Assembly (NCBI GenBank): GCA_964036665.1
Contig: OZ038526.1
Location: 32,364,001 to 32,428,000, forward strand
DNA from: Gordius sp. MW1
Lineage: Eukaryota > Nematomorpha > Gordioida > Gordea > Gordiidae
DNA length: 64,000 bases
Direction of reading: 5' to 3'
The notes under the pieces: generated by a model
What the model saw: the letters and a program-made list of their open reading frames with translations, nothing else
Told to the model about the DNA's origin: nothing
Databases searched by the model: none
Shown here: in pieces, positions 12,201 through 22,289 of the stretch
Numbering within the stretch: position 1 is the stretch's first letter
Layout of the letters: each line of letters starts with the position of its first letter
Position numbers and translations under genes: made by a program

Positions 12201-12449
12201 TATCGCTGTAGGACTAAAACTTGCCCTGGGAGAGCTAAAATAAGAACTGGTCCCGAAGTTATTCATGGGCATAATCATGAAGAACCTAGGGAGGAATTTG
12301 AGTATTTGATTACAGTGAAAGAGTTGAAGGAGGCCGTGTTGGCGGATCCTCGGGAAAAACTGAGGTTAATCTATCAAAAAGTACTTGCCCAAAGGTTACG
12401 TGAGGTTCCTGACCTATATAAATCGTTTGTTAAATTCTTATCGATCTAA
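9224..12449 (+). CDS. Four-FLYWCH zinc-finger protein with a tandem micro-exon array
   Basis: Predicted as 25 exons and 751 residues, with all 24 introns in phase 1. Three nearly identical FLYWCH-like fingers lie in exons 9224-9419, 10452-10664 and 10890-11102 (core YYRCRVNECGGRGF, then a His pair spaced further apart than the usual HxH). Each is followed by a 51-bp exon (9455-9505, 10700-10750, 11138-11188). Sixteen 63-bp exons, each coding 21 residues starting NSGSIQTSYL and ending LPISLL, fill the rest, followed by exons 11833-11901 and 12003-12065. The last exon, 12109-12449, holds a canonical FLYWCH finger (YYRCRTKTCPGRAK, then HGHNH) like those in MULE transposases. FLYWCH domains bind zinc and DNA or protein partners. 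Fingers 2 and 3 are fused in frame to the start of a repeat exon. An alternative is that exon 12003 reads through to TAA at 12089-12091, giving two genes. Function unknown; no transcript evidence. Confidence 0.68.
9506..11832 (+). repeat. 101-bp tandem array, 63-bp exon plus 38-bp intron per unit
   Basis: The unit is 101 bp. The 63-bp segments start at 9544, 9645, 9746, 9847, 9947, 10048, 10149, 10250, 10351, 10789, 11227, 11328, 11429, 11530, 11631 and 11732. Each is preceded by TTTCTTTAG or TTTCTATAG and followed by GTAATTTAATT. One intron copy (9910-9946) is 37 bp. Two 438-bp blocks carrying finger exons interrupt the array. Some variants (GGATCT or GGACCT; TTTAG or TATAG) alternate, suggesting a two-unit higher-order pattern in the left part. 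Confidence 0.9.
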
Positions 12450-12461
12450 CGAGATCGATAA
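12438..12461 (+). other. Perfect hairpin over the FLYWCH stop codon
   Basis: TTATCGATCT, a four-base loop AACG, then AGATCGATAA: ten perfectly paired bases. The TAA stop (12447-12449) sits at the top of the stem and in the loop. Confidence 0.7.
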
Positions 12462-12530
12462 ATTTGATTTTATTGACAGTGTATCCGTTTATATGTATTT
12501 ACAATCTCACGAATCAATTACAACCATATA

Positions 12531-12536
12531 AATAAA
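12531..12536 (+). terminator. FLYWCH gene polyadenylation signal
   Basis: AATAAA lies 82 bp after the stop at 12449. It supports the longer gene model ending at 12449. Confidence 0.5.
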
Positions 12537-12540
12537 ATTT

Positions 12541-13140
12541 ATTTCTAGTCTATATAAAATTCTCGTGTCACGGTGTGGTGTCCTCAACTCCGAAACGGCT
12601 GGACCGATTTAGATGGAAATTTCTGCGAATGATTGGTAGGTCTGAGCCTAGGTTTTTAACTATATTCCAAATTTCTAAGTCATAAGACGGTCGAGTTATT
12701 TAGTTTTATATGTTTTGACGTTTACTAAAATGTCACTCAAACGCCACCTCATGACGTATACTGCGTATCTATCGTGTTGCGAATGTATTCTTCCGCAAAC
12801 AGATATTTTTTTAGTGAATTGAAACATAAAACATACAAATTTAAAGACTAAATTGAAACAAAAACAGAGAGAATTGAAACTATAAACATACAAATTTAAA
12901 GACTAAATTGCAACAAAAACAGAGAAATATTAAGTAAAATAAATATAAAACATAAAATTATATACATTTGTAGAACACGCAGACAATTTATTTCCAACAA
13001 ATGATGGGATTTATAAAATTAAACACAAATTTAAAGACTAAATTGAAACAAAAACAGAGAGAATTGAAACAGAATTTTTCTACATTGTTATTTAGCTAAT
13101 TAGGGACTAAGCCAAAGCAACGCTTGGCCCGAAAAATGGA
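12541..13140 (+). mobile_element. Helentron/HINE-like non-autonomous element (fragment)
   Basis: Begins with TATATAAAATTCTCGTGTCACGG, followed by CCGAAACGGCTGGACCGATTT, which I recall as typical of left ends of Helentron-type elements in invertebrates. A degraded CAACGCTTGGCCCG near 13111 may be the right end. No coding sequence. The family assignment is from memory of the motif only. Confidence 0.45.
12833..13072 (+). repeat. Three copies of a ~48-bp repeat
   Basis: Units beginning CAAATTTAAAGACTAAATTG and ending in an ACAGAGAGAATTGAAAC-like run occur near 12836, 12890 and 13024. The first two are adjacent and the third is about 90 bp further on. Confidence 0.7.
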
Positions 13141-13149
13141 TCCCACATC

Positions 13150-14168
13150 GCCCCCATACGTGTGACATTTGTATCTTTTTATATAATACGTTCTTATAAT
13201 GTTCATTGTTATTACATTTATGCAAGGTCGTGTCCCGAAATAAAAATTACATGCTTCTATGGCCATGAATGGCAGCTCATTAATTTTGTTGCCAGTTTTA
13301 TTAGTTGAGTTTTTAATATTTTTTGGCAGCTAGTTTTTTTATAAATTTTTATAGTAAGGTGTGTTTTTCATCTTAATTATTAATCAGAATCTTTTTAATA
13401 AATATTGCCAATTCTATAGGTTTACGGAAATCAAATATCACTATCGTCAAGGATCTATTTGTAAAAAGAAATTAATAAAATAATTTTCTGTAAAATAAAT
13501 GTCCCTTACTTATAATGATTAGTCCTTGAAATAAAACTAAAAGATCATTTGATAATGTTTATTTACAAACATAAACAATAAAATCTCAAAATACAATTTA
13601 TATGCCCCTTAATAAGAAAAGATTCTCTAGATTTTTAATAAAACTTTAAAAGACTCAATATTTACAATTCTTAACCTTAACTACATTTTCAATTCAATCA
13701 AATATATCTAGGCCAATATAAATTTTTTATTATATAATAAACTTTACTAATTTAAATAGACTAATACAATTAGAGTTAGGCAATTATTATTAAATTAATT
13801 TTTTATGCTAAAGATTTATAATATCCTTGCACCCTTTTTTATATAATAACTTTTATACAAAAATATTGTCTATTATTTCTTTATATCTTTATTTTTTATA
13901 TATGTACCTAAATGCGGTACTATGAAACATTTGACTTTATAACGTTTGACCCGGATTCTCTCAAATACATCCTGACGATGTAAATTTTGATTCTTATATA
14001 CCTAAGTAATCGTTAAAATCGACTGTTAGTCGGGTATGGCTTTAATAATTTGGACCTTTTAATTTTAACCATTGGTCTCGCCGGTTTATTAAAGGGAGAA
14101 AAATGGTTTCAATATTATACCAATTTATTTTTAAATAGTTGCATTAGTAGGTACAAACATACAAAAGC
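13150..14168. other. Intergenic, AT-rich
   Basis: Strongly AT-rich with no exon-like stretch, RNA gene or clear repeat seen. Confidence 0.5.
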
Positions 14169-14330
14169 ATAGTCATAGCCAGGGGGTGGTAGAAAGTGGC
14201 CCCTGCCCCCGTCTAGATCCAAAAAGTTTTAAAAATTTAATATAATTCTGGCTTCATTTTTCAATGAATTATCATTGAGCCCCTCCTTAAATCATTACCC
14301 CCCTCTAAATCCAATCCTGGTGTGCCCATA
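14169..14330. mobile_element. Hairpin MITE, family B
   Basis: Inverted relative to the copy at 3282. A TCATAGCCAGGGGG left end and CCTGGTGTGCCCATA right end flank the conserved core (TCATTTTTCAATGAATTATC). Confidence 0.65.
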
Positions 14331-14489
14331 TACCAAAGAATTTAGCTTTAATTGAATTACTACTATATTTAATGGTTGAAGTTAATCAAGAAATAATATT
14401 ATTTATGACACAGCCTTTTAAACATAAAAACTATTAGACCATTAAGCACAAGATGGCTTCTGTTGATATATTTATAAATTACTATTCAA

Positions 14490-14495
14490 TTTATT
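14490..14495 (-). terminator. Polyadenylation signal of the Ski/Dac-like gene
   Basis: TTTATT on the plus strand (AATAAA on the coding strand), 37 bp beyond the stop of the minus-strand reading frame. Confidence 0.5.
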
Positions 14496-14531
14496 GGTTG
14501 AAAAATGATTTTATCCTACATAAAAAATGAT

Positions 14532-16454
14532 CTAGAAATGTACAGTGTTTATCCAAGATGGATATACTTTGAGTGTATTATGTGAATTATATGTAAATGG
14601 AGAGGACATGAGATAATAATTTAAAGGCACTTTTGAAATCGGAACAATAAGGTTGTGCCTCCCCATAATATCACACATAGTTTTAAATTTTTTATAGTGA
14701 ACTTTAGTTTGTGGCATAGGAACCATTAGTAATTGGACATTTTTATCAATAAATGTATAAATTTCATGAGGCAAATAATAGGGGATGTAATCTGACAGTT
14801 TATATATTTTGATAGGAAAATTGTCAAATGTATCATTGTCAATATAATTAAAAAGGTTTTTAGTTTGTGAAGAGTTGTTTAACTTTAATACTGGCTTGTT
14901 TACAATGTCTCTGAAATGATTGATACATATAGTAGTCATTGAGGATGTTTTCTTTTTTGAATGAAGTGGTTTTAATAAGAAACATGGTTCTTGAAAGGAT
15001 CTTCTAATATTCATAAATTTATTAAATTTTTTTGATTCATTTGTTGTCAGATTAGTTGATTTGCCAAATGTTAGGTATTTGAACATGTATAATGTACACT
15101 TGATTTGAGAATCTTTTCCTATGAAATAGCTTTTGATATAATTAGGTTGATGACTGAGATAATGTTTGTCCCAAAAATCACAAAAGGTGTAATACTTATG
15201 ACAAGTAGTACAAATAACACATGTGGAATGCCTTGTTTGATATAGATCAATATATATTAAACCAGACTGCTTTAACTTTGATGTAGGGTTTATTGATAAA
15301 GGGGGGTGTGTAGAAGGAAATGTGATTGTGCCATTTATATCAAAATGCAGGGGTGTATCTTTAATTAGAACAGGATGGCAATTCAAAAGGGTGTTGGGCT
15401 CATTTTGCAAACCTGAAAATTTGAGCATTGGTAATGTTTTACCATCATTAGACCCAAATATAATATCAATTACATTTTTTGCAGAGCCATTTTGAGTCAA
15501 GTGATTTAGGTTTTTTGTATTATGGTATTTCAAATGTTGAGGTCTTAAAGTTGTACTTTTATGATCCATTTTATACAATTTTTTAAATACTTTTTTTGCC
15601 TGTCTATATGTTATAAACTGATCATGTTTATTTAAGTTAGAGATGGGTGACATTAGACTTAACATTTCATAACATTTAATTTTATATTTTAACAAGCGAC
15701 ACATCTGTAAGATTGAATTTAAGTTGATATGTGGTAATACACATGATTTGAACTGATTAAGGGATATGTATGTTTTACCTTCCTTGGATGACATATAACA
15801 AGGAATATTAAATGTCTTTTCTTTTCTCATGAAATCAACAGTTTGAAATCCAAATAAATTTTTATTATCCAAGATAGGGTCATGCAAATAAAGTTTACTT
15901 TTTATATCTGTTAGTTCTGACCCAACTTTGATACCTTTATTCGTATCAATGTTCTTCTTAGAATTCACAAAGTCTGTTAATAAGACATGACATTGCATTT
16001 GAGGCATTTTATGAGAAAACATGCACGGCAATGGTTTGCAATTATAATAGTTAAGCATTTCTTTGGCATCGGATAATTTGAGAAGTATACAGCTAGTTGA
16101 GTGGGATGTATATAAACGGCATGAAGGATAATTTTGAACTAAATTCAGTAACTCTATTAATTGTCGCTCAGAACATTTGAAAAAGCACAAATTTGAAAGT
16201 TTTGCAGCATCTTCATTAAAATTCAATACACCTTTTTTAATGCGTAAATATTCTTTAATATCCACTAATCTAATGTATCTTGTGTCATTGGAAAGAGGCA
16301 TGGTTAAATATGTTTGAAAGCCAAATAATGGAAATGTATAATTATAAATAGTAAAGCTTTCTAAAAAACAAAGAGAATTGGGGGATATAAGTTTAATGGA
16401 TGCAGTTTGTGAGGTATGATGTTTGAACATCAAAGTTCTATCTATGTCAAGCAT
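14532..16454 (-). CDS. Ski/Sno/Dac-family-like protein, single exon
   Basis: A 640-residue uninterrupted frame, far longer than chance allows at this base composition. Two segments resemble the Ski/Dac fold. Residues 45-135 run from FGFQTYLTMPL through CSERQLIELL to CILLKLSDAKEML. Residues 201-295 again start FGFQTV, continue with YISLNQF and VLPHINLNSILQMCRLLKYKI, and end FITYRQAKKVFKKLY. Residues 411-435 have a Cys/His cluster (TCVICTTCHKYY with FWDKHYLSH) placed like the Cys/His site of the Ski SMAD-binding domain. Ski, Sno and SKIDA1 relatives are nuclear transcription co-regulators, so a nuclear role is inferred. The protein is very divergent, and the resemblance is by eye. Lack of introns, where neighbours have many, could mean an old retrocopy that stayed functional. 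Confidence 0.5.
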   Translation of the reverse strand: MLDIDRTLMFKHHTSQTASIKLISPNSLCFLESFTIYNYTFPLFGFQTYLTMPLSNDTRYIRLVDIKEYLRIKKGVLNFNEDAAKLSNLCFFKCSERQLIELLNLVQNYPSCRLYTSHSTSCILLKLSDAKEMLNYYNCKPLPCMFSHKMPQMQCHVLLTDFVNSKKNIDTNKGIKVGSELTDIKSKLYLHDPILDNKNLFGFQTVDFMRKEKTFNIPCYMSSKEGKTYISLNQFKSCVLPHINLNSILQMCRLLKYKIKCYEMLSLMSPISNLNKHDQFITYRQAKKVFKKLYKMDHKSTTLRPQHLKYHNTKNLNHLTQNGSAKNVIDIIFGSNDGKTLPMLKFSGLQNEPNTLLNCHPVLIKDTPLHFDINGTITFPSTHPPLSINPTSKLKQSGLIYIDLYQTRHSTCVICTTCHKYYTFCDFWDKHYLSHQPNYIKSYFIGKDSQIKCTLYMFKYLTFGKSTNLTTNESKKFNKFMNIRRSFQEPCFLLKPLHSKKKTSSMTTICINHFRDIVNKPVLKLNNSSQTKNLFNYIDNDTFDNFPIKIYKLSDYIPYYLPHEIYTFIDKNVQLLMVPMPQTKVHYKKFKTMCDIMGRHNLIVPISKVPLNYYLMSSPFTYNSHNTLKVYPSWINTVHF

Positions 16455-18268
16455 TTTAATGCAAGAAATGTAGGAATAATTTTAATAACATTATTTAGTT
16501 TAAAACTTAAGGGAGGGTTTAAGGTAATGGGTTAATCTTGATACAAAATTTTATTCCTGGCAACAGCTGTCATCGCATTTTTTGGTTCCCAATATTTACA
16601 GATCTCTTCATAATTAACCATTGCCTACTTTAAATTCTATATTTGACATTACCTAATTACAATTAGCTTATCAACTTATTCAAAATTGACCAACAAGATA
16701 ACGATACATCCGATTGAAAGAGTATATAATAATAATACCCAAAGCCATATTACAAGAACTCTATGAAAATTTCCATATAGTTACAATCCTATATTTGTTT
16801 TATAAAGACAGATTAAATAGCTGAGCCTTATCTATTATAGTCATAACACGAATTTTAAAAACGCTGTAATTTTTTGTTCGACTCAATATGAATAAGTGTA
16901 AATATATATATATAAACAATTAATAAGCTTAAAAAATTATGTTAAAATTTTAATCACTCTAAACAATTAGTTCATAATAAAGATAGTATTTAAATTATTT
17001 CACCCATTGAGGCACAGCTAGTGTTAATTAATAACTTTAATTATAAAATTAATGTTCCTAACATATCTCACTTTCTTAAAAAAATATGGTTAACAAACAA
17101 AGTAAGTTTAAAAGGTAAATCATTAAAGATAGACAAATCATTGATTAACTCTTGCGGTTGGTAAGTTTAAAATTAAACCAGGCTATGATAAATCTTGGGT
17201 GGTGCCTAAAAGAAATTTACAAAGTAATCAGTGAGCTCTTGATTTGTAGAAAATAGTCAAATCCTGAAATGTTACGTTAAATCCATTGTAAAAGAATAAG
17301 AAAATTGGCTTTATTAATGGCCTTGTAAGAAATAAAATAATTTTTAAAAACTGAGAATGTGTTCGAGATCAACGAGACCATTAATTAAACCAACTTTCTT
17401 AATGTCATCTACAAAAAAAATTGGAATTATAGAGCAGTTATTTGTAAAATAATAGATGGCGTCTTAGATACTCATTAACATTAATAAGAGATATTGCTAA
17501 AATGTCAAAAGTCAGAAGTGACGTCAAGTTTAGACACTTCCCTCCCCCCTCACTGAACAAAAATATATAGTCTTGCCTCACCAAGCGTAATTAAAGTGTC
17601 CCCCTACTTAACGTAAATATTATATAGTCTACCTTCAAAGTATGTATAAACCTCTCTCTCCCAGTACTACTTTGTTTAAGAGTATTATCAAATTTTTGAA
17701 ACCCCTCTCTTTGGCAAATCCTGCCTAAGCCAATGTTGGTGGGGGCTAGCTTACCTGATGAAGGGCATTTTGGTTAATAGCCCATGATGGTTAAACAATA
17801 TTTTGTTTAAAGAAATGCTTCTCTCACGTGTAAAACATAGAGAGTTTAGTGCTACCAAGGTGTAGACAAAAAAGATTATTTAAATTCAAGAGTGCATGTT
17901 TGATGTTTTTATGGCATGTGTTTTGATTAAGCTTTTTGTAATAAGTAATGTTAAAGCAAAAGTCTGCCTTAATAAGATTTGAGGAAAAGCACTAAAAAAA
18001 GAATGTTTCTTCTTTTTTATAAGTAGTATAAAACAAAAGTAAAAGGCTGTTGTGCAGTTAAAAATTTATTCATGTGAGATCAAGTTGTTTAGAAATCAGC
18101 ACACAAAAATATTATATTATATGATTGGAAGATTACATAAAACATCCATCTGTGCTCATTGGTATATATGTTTTTAAAGTATATTAGCTGTGATTAGGAA
18201 CACAATTATAAAAAATGAGTTATTCTTAAGAATTGATGTGCCTTAAATAGGTTAAGCTTTAAACGATT
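16455..18268. other. Intergenic, AT-rich
   Basis: No gene seen. Contains a short TA run near 16905 and a C-rich patch near 17540. Confidence 0.5.
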
Positions 18269-18306
18269 TGCCCCCCCCCCTAATCCATAACCTGGCTACA
18301 CCCATA
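18269..18306. mobile_element. Family B MITE, terminal fragment
   Basis: Only the C-rich arm with CTAATCCATAACCTGGCTACACCCATA remains; the rest is missing. Confidence 0.5.
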
Positions 18307-18309
18307 AGG

Positions 18310-19985
18310 TTAAACCTAATCCAGGTGGGACCAGGGGGTTTTTTGGTTACCATATAGAATTTAGTTTTCCCTGAATAGATTTTTTCCTATAAGTACAATT
18401 AAGTGTTAATTTTCAAAAGGAGCAATTGGAGTGAAAAGCGTATAAATTAAATATGCTTCCTAATTTAGACTTGTTACGAAATAAAGATTAAGGAATAAAT
18501 TTGATGTAGATTAGTTAGGAAATATTGGCAAGTTATTATTTATGCATTTAGTAAAAGGCAGCTTAAGGTTGGTTTTGGAATAGCTTTCAAATTCATTGCT
18601 GGTCAAAACACATTATTTCTTTTCTTGAAGTTTCGCATTGTGAGTTTAAACAGAAACCAGATGGGGATAAAACACAGAAAAAATATCCAACACACTAACT
18701 TTATATCAACTTGTATTCCCCCAAATTCTCCACTTGTAATTTTTTACTTATTTATTCGCGACATTTACTTTTTCCCCATTCGTGCGATTAAGTCCCTCCG
18801 CAGTTATACTTATATACTATGAGATATTGCCAATATAATTATTTGCCGTCGATAAAATTAAAAGTAAATAAAGAATGGAATAACCTTTCTTTACTCCATA
18901 ATTGGTAACTTATTTTTTCCTTTTTCTAATATTAACATAAAAATTATATAATGTTTGATATATTTCAGTTTGTTTTAAATCCTCAACGTTGAATAATAAA
19001 ATCTTCCAATAAGCAGATCTCTCGCTCCGTATAAAAACTGGCAGCTTAGAATAATCTCGGTCTCATTTCGCTTGACTTTTAAAAAGAGTTTTTATACTAT
19101 TTAAATATTTCCTCAGATGTATTTAGATGAGCATATTAATAAAAAAATTTAAATAAATCAAAATAGTGAACCATTTTGAAAACCTTTATAAACATGTCAT
19201 TTACATATTTGACTAGCCATGACCCTTAGTTAGCATTGGCAGAATTTTTAGGTAAATAATTAAAAACCAAACTTTAGCCCTCTGATAAACCCATCGTCAG
19301 TTTATTCCTAAAAAATTTATATTATATTTATTAAATACTTTCTATAATTATTAACAACAAAAGTAATTAGTTCCACACAACGTTGTAAAAACGCCAACTA
19401 GAGTAGCATAGTTACTATAATTGGAATGTCTTGAAGTTCTTGATAAATTGCACGTATATACTACTTTTAAAATAAATACTTTTACATTGAAAAAGTAAAC
19501 AATTCGATGAAGTGTAAAACTCCGTATTGTGTCTCAAAATATTTACTTGGTCCATTATGTAAGTTATTTAGCCATTAATTTTTTTCCTAAATAAGTTTAG
19601 GGTAATATATTTTAAGTGCAATGCCGCACAAAAAATTCTGTGGATTATACCTTTATAATGCGAAATGTAATCAAGACAAAACGAATGCATAATGTGATTT
19701 ATGGCTTGCGAATCTAAGAGAGTTCAGGCATAACAAATTCCTGGTAGACTCATGATTATATCTAATGCTTTTGAAGCAACCTTTCGGGTAGCACAGAATT
19801 CGTTGGGATGCCTAAAAGATCTTTAGCCGTTGTGATCATAGACAAATTTACATAATTATTTTAATTAATAAACCACCGAATTTAAAATATCATTACACCA
19901 TACAGGATGATGTGGATGTTGCGAAATTTAAAGATGCTTTAGTGATATTTACTACTTCATTGGAACTCATTTTGAGTCTGTAGGT
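18310..19985. other. Intergenic, AT-rich
   Basis: No coding or repeat structure recognised. An open frame at 18625-18822 has no motif and is likely chance. Confidence 0.45.
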
Positions 19986-19989
19986 TTTT

Positions 19990-20018
19990 TATATATCTTA
20001 TATATGAAAATGAAACTA

Positions 20019-20051
<33 letters not shown>

Positions 20052-20341
20052 CGCCACCAATTTTAAAAAACTACCAGACCGATTTGGCTCAAAATTTCAC
20101 AGTTTATTCCTGACACTCCGGAGCATGTTTTAAAATTTGTTCGAGCCAAATCGGTCCAGTAGTTTTTGAGCATTCGTACGCGTTGCACTGTATAGGGAAA
20201 TAGAACAATAGAAGTAGAACATATGGACATCAAACTTTATTTTTCCTTCAATAACCGCTTTATTATAATCCCTAAAATACCATTATAATTTAATACACCC
20301 GGGAAAATGGCAAAACAACGTTTGCCGGGTTCATCTAGTTA
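19990..20341 (+). mobile_element. Helentron/HINE-like non-autonomous element
   Basis: Left part has a TA-rich start and a (TG)n run (20019-20041). It then has an inverted pair, ACCAGACCGATTTGGCTCAAA and GAGCCAAATCGGTCCAGTAG, about 60 bp apart. The right end, AAAACAACGTTTGCCGGGTTCATCTAGTT, matches the style of Helentron right ends. Non-coding. Confidence 0.5.
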
Positions 20342-20602
20342 ATGCTAAAAATATAGATATACAATTAAAAATTTATTTACATGTCCTATAGGCCACTCAG
20401 ATTTTATTCAGCAAGCTAAAATTTTTAAATTTCTCTACGCGGCCACTTGGGTGTGTAAATTACCCAATAACAAAGGTATCCTAATTATATTAATTTAAAT
20501 TTATATCGTAAGCGTGAATCACAAAATAAAATAATACACAACTAAATTTACTATATTGTGATTATTATGGTCCATTATGGAAAAACCCTTAAACATTAAT
20601 AT

Positions 20603-20692
20603 AATTATGGCTCAAATTTCAAAAAATGATCATTTTGCTCCTGTTTATATCATTATTGCCTCCCTCTAATCTCAATGCTGGCTATGCCCATG
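20603..20692. mobile_element. Family B MITE, right half
   Basis: Contains the core AAAAAATGATCATTTTGC and the right arm ending GCTGGCTATGCCCATG. The left arm is missing. Confidence 0.6.
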
Positions 20693-20719
20693 TGGTCCAT
20701 AAAAAATAATAAACCGGAG

Positions 20720-20841
20720 ATCTTGCTAAAAAAAATCTACTATCGTCTGGTCTCGAGGTCGAAATTTTCGTCTAATCTCGGCCCTTTCAAAGTATAGTCT
20801 CGGTTTTTTGAAACGAGATCGAGATTTTTCTTATAACTTTC
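20720..20841. mobile_element. TCTCG-rich hAT-like terminal fragment
   Basis: Words such as GGTCTCGAGGTCG and CTCGGTTTTTTGAAACGAGATCGAG match the ends of the large element at 39791-44007. Only one end remains. Confidence 0.55.
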
Positions 20842-21007
20842 ATATCACTAAAGCTTACTGGACAATCTAACTTTTAGTTGTAGTTATCAACAGATCAATC
20901 AATTACATTTTATATACTTATCATAAGCTTAACATGCGGAGCTAATAAATCTTATATTTATAACAATTATTAGCACTTATTATAGTTAATTTTTTTAAAT
21001 TATATAG

Positions 21008-21527
21008 AGATTCAACCAATACCGTCTTGGCAAAGGAAGGCACACAGCCCAATATCAGTGTCCCCTGCCATCCAACATTTCTATCCCAAAAACCCTCAGA
21101 ATCAGTTTATTCAACTTTTCAGAAAATTTTATTAGCGCAGCCTAATAGTATTTCTCAAGTTTTTTTATTAGTACTAGAAATTTATATCAAAACTCGGTTT
21201 AATTCTAATTTATTGCCCAATGGCTCCTTGGACGATACTCGTGATGTTTTTAAAATATATTATATTGGTTTTGTCCGTTTTATATCTTTCTTTTTACGTC
21301 GTTTTATTAGTTGTTTAACTTCAAAAAATTACGGTAAAACGACAAGTAATTACAAAGGAGTGTCAATTAACAACATATTTGTGCACAAATCCAGAAGCCT
21401 TTATATTTGGAGGACATGTTTTAATAATCTCACAATTTTATGTATTACAGTGGTTTCGGCCATAGAATTAACTTTAAATTATTTAATGACGAATATGAAT
21501 GACAAGATCAAGCGAGTTTATCAATAA
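21008..21527 (+). CDS. Unidentified 166-residue open frame, membrane-like
   Basis: An ATG at 21027 opens 166 codons, and the frame is also open upstream to a possible acceptor (AG at 21006-21007), so this may be a last exon. At this base composition such a long frame is unlikely by chance. I recognise no family. Hydrophobic stretches occur around residues 42-55, 76-95 and 131-150 (for example LTILCITVVSAIELTL). The first 30 residues are polar and come from a locally less AT-rich patch. It may be a membrane protein, a terminal exon of a larger gene, or an old transposon remnant. No downstream neighbour shares its strand until 44.9 kb. Confidence 0.35.
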
Positions 21528-21534
21528 ATATGCA

Positions 21535-22285
21535 ACTTTTAAAGTGCCATCGTCTAATTTCCCTAAACTCGGCAATGCAGTATTCATCAAACACATTATC
21601 ATAAAAATATGTTCTACATATAGCAATTGGTGTATCATTATCCCTCATTAACCCTTCAAATTTAATTCATTTTAAATATGTTAATAAATTAACTTTTCTC
21701 GATGTCTTAATTTTTAAAACCATACAATAAGTTTTCAGACTTAAGCTAGTGACAAAATCCTTTAGTATTTAACAAAAAAACCTTCATAGATTGAGCAAAT
21801 ACCAAATTTTTGTATTGTAGGTAGTAGCATAATTATTAATTTTAAATTACCAGTTGAATAGGAAAAATACAGAGCACCAGTTAGTAGGTTGCCAAGGTCG
21901 AAGGGGATTTGCTTATATATGACCGCTACTTATACATTATAAAATTATTTATATTCAAAACTCATTAAAGCTACCATAATTTCTAATTATTATCAAATAA
22001 TTATAAAATTCCAACTATTTTTACACCTGTGGTGCCTGTTATATGATCCGAGCCGTCATTTATTTATTATATTGTGCTTAAGGCATACAATGTTTATACA
22101 AATTAAAACAGGAAGAGTCCAAAGAAACAGATATGATAATGACATTAACTATTTTACTAAATAACAATGAGGCGTGTAACATCATTATAAAGATACGAAT
22201 CGTGAAAGTATTTAAACCGGTGATCCTATATGGATGATATCACAGTTAATAGAATGATGAAAGAAGTTCATTAATTTTATCTTAC
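21535..22285. other. Intergenic between convergent frames
   Basis: AT-rich. Contains TTTATT near 22058, a candidate polyadenylation site for the minus-strand phosphatase gene. Nothing else seen. Confidence 0.4.
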
Positions 22286-22289
22286 ATCG

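Noticed and set aside
20019-20041. (TG)n microsatellite as a regulatory signal
   Set aside because: It sits inside a Helentron-like element and is a common simple repeat.
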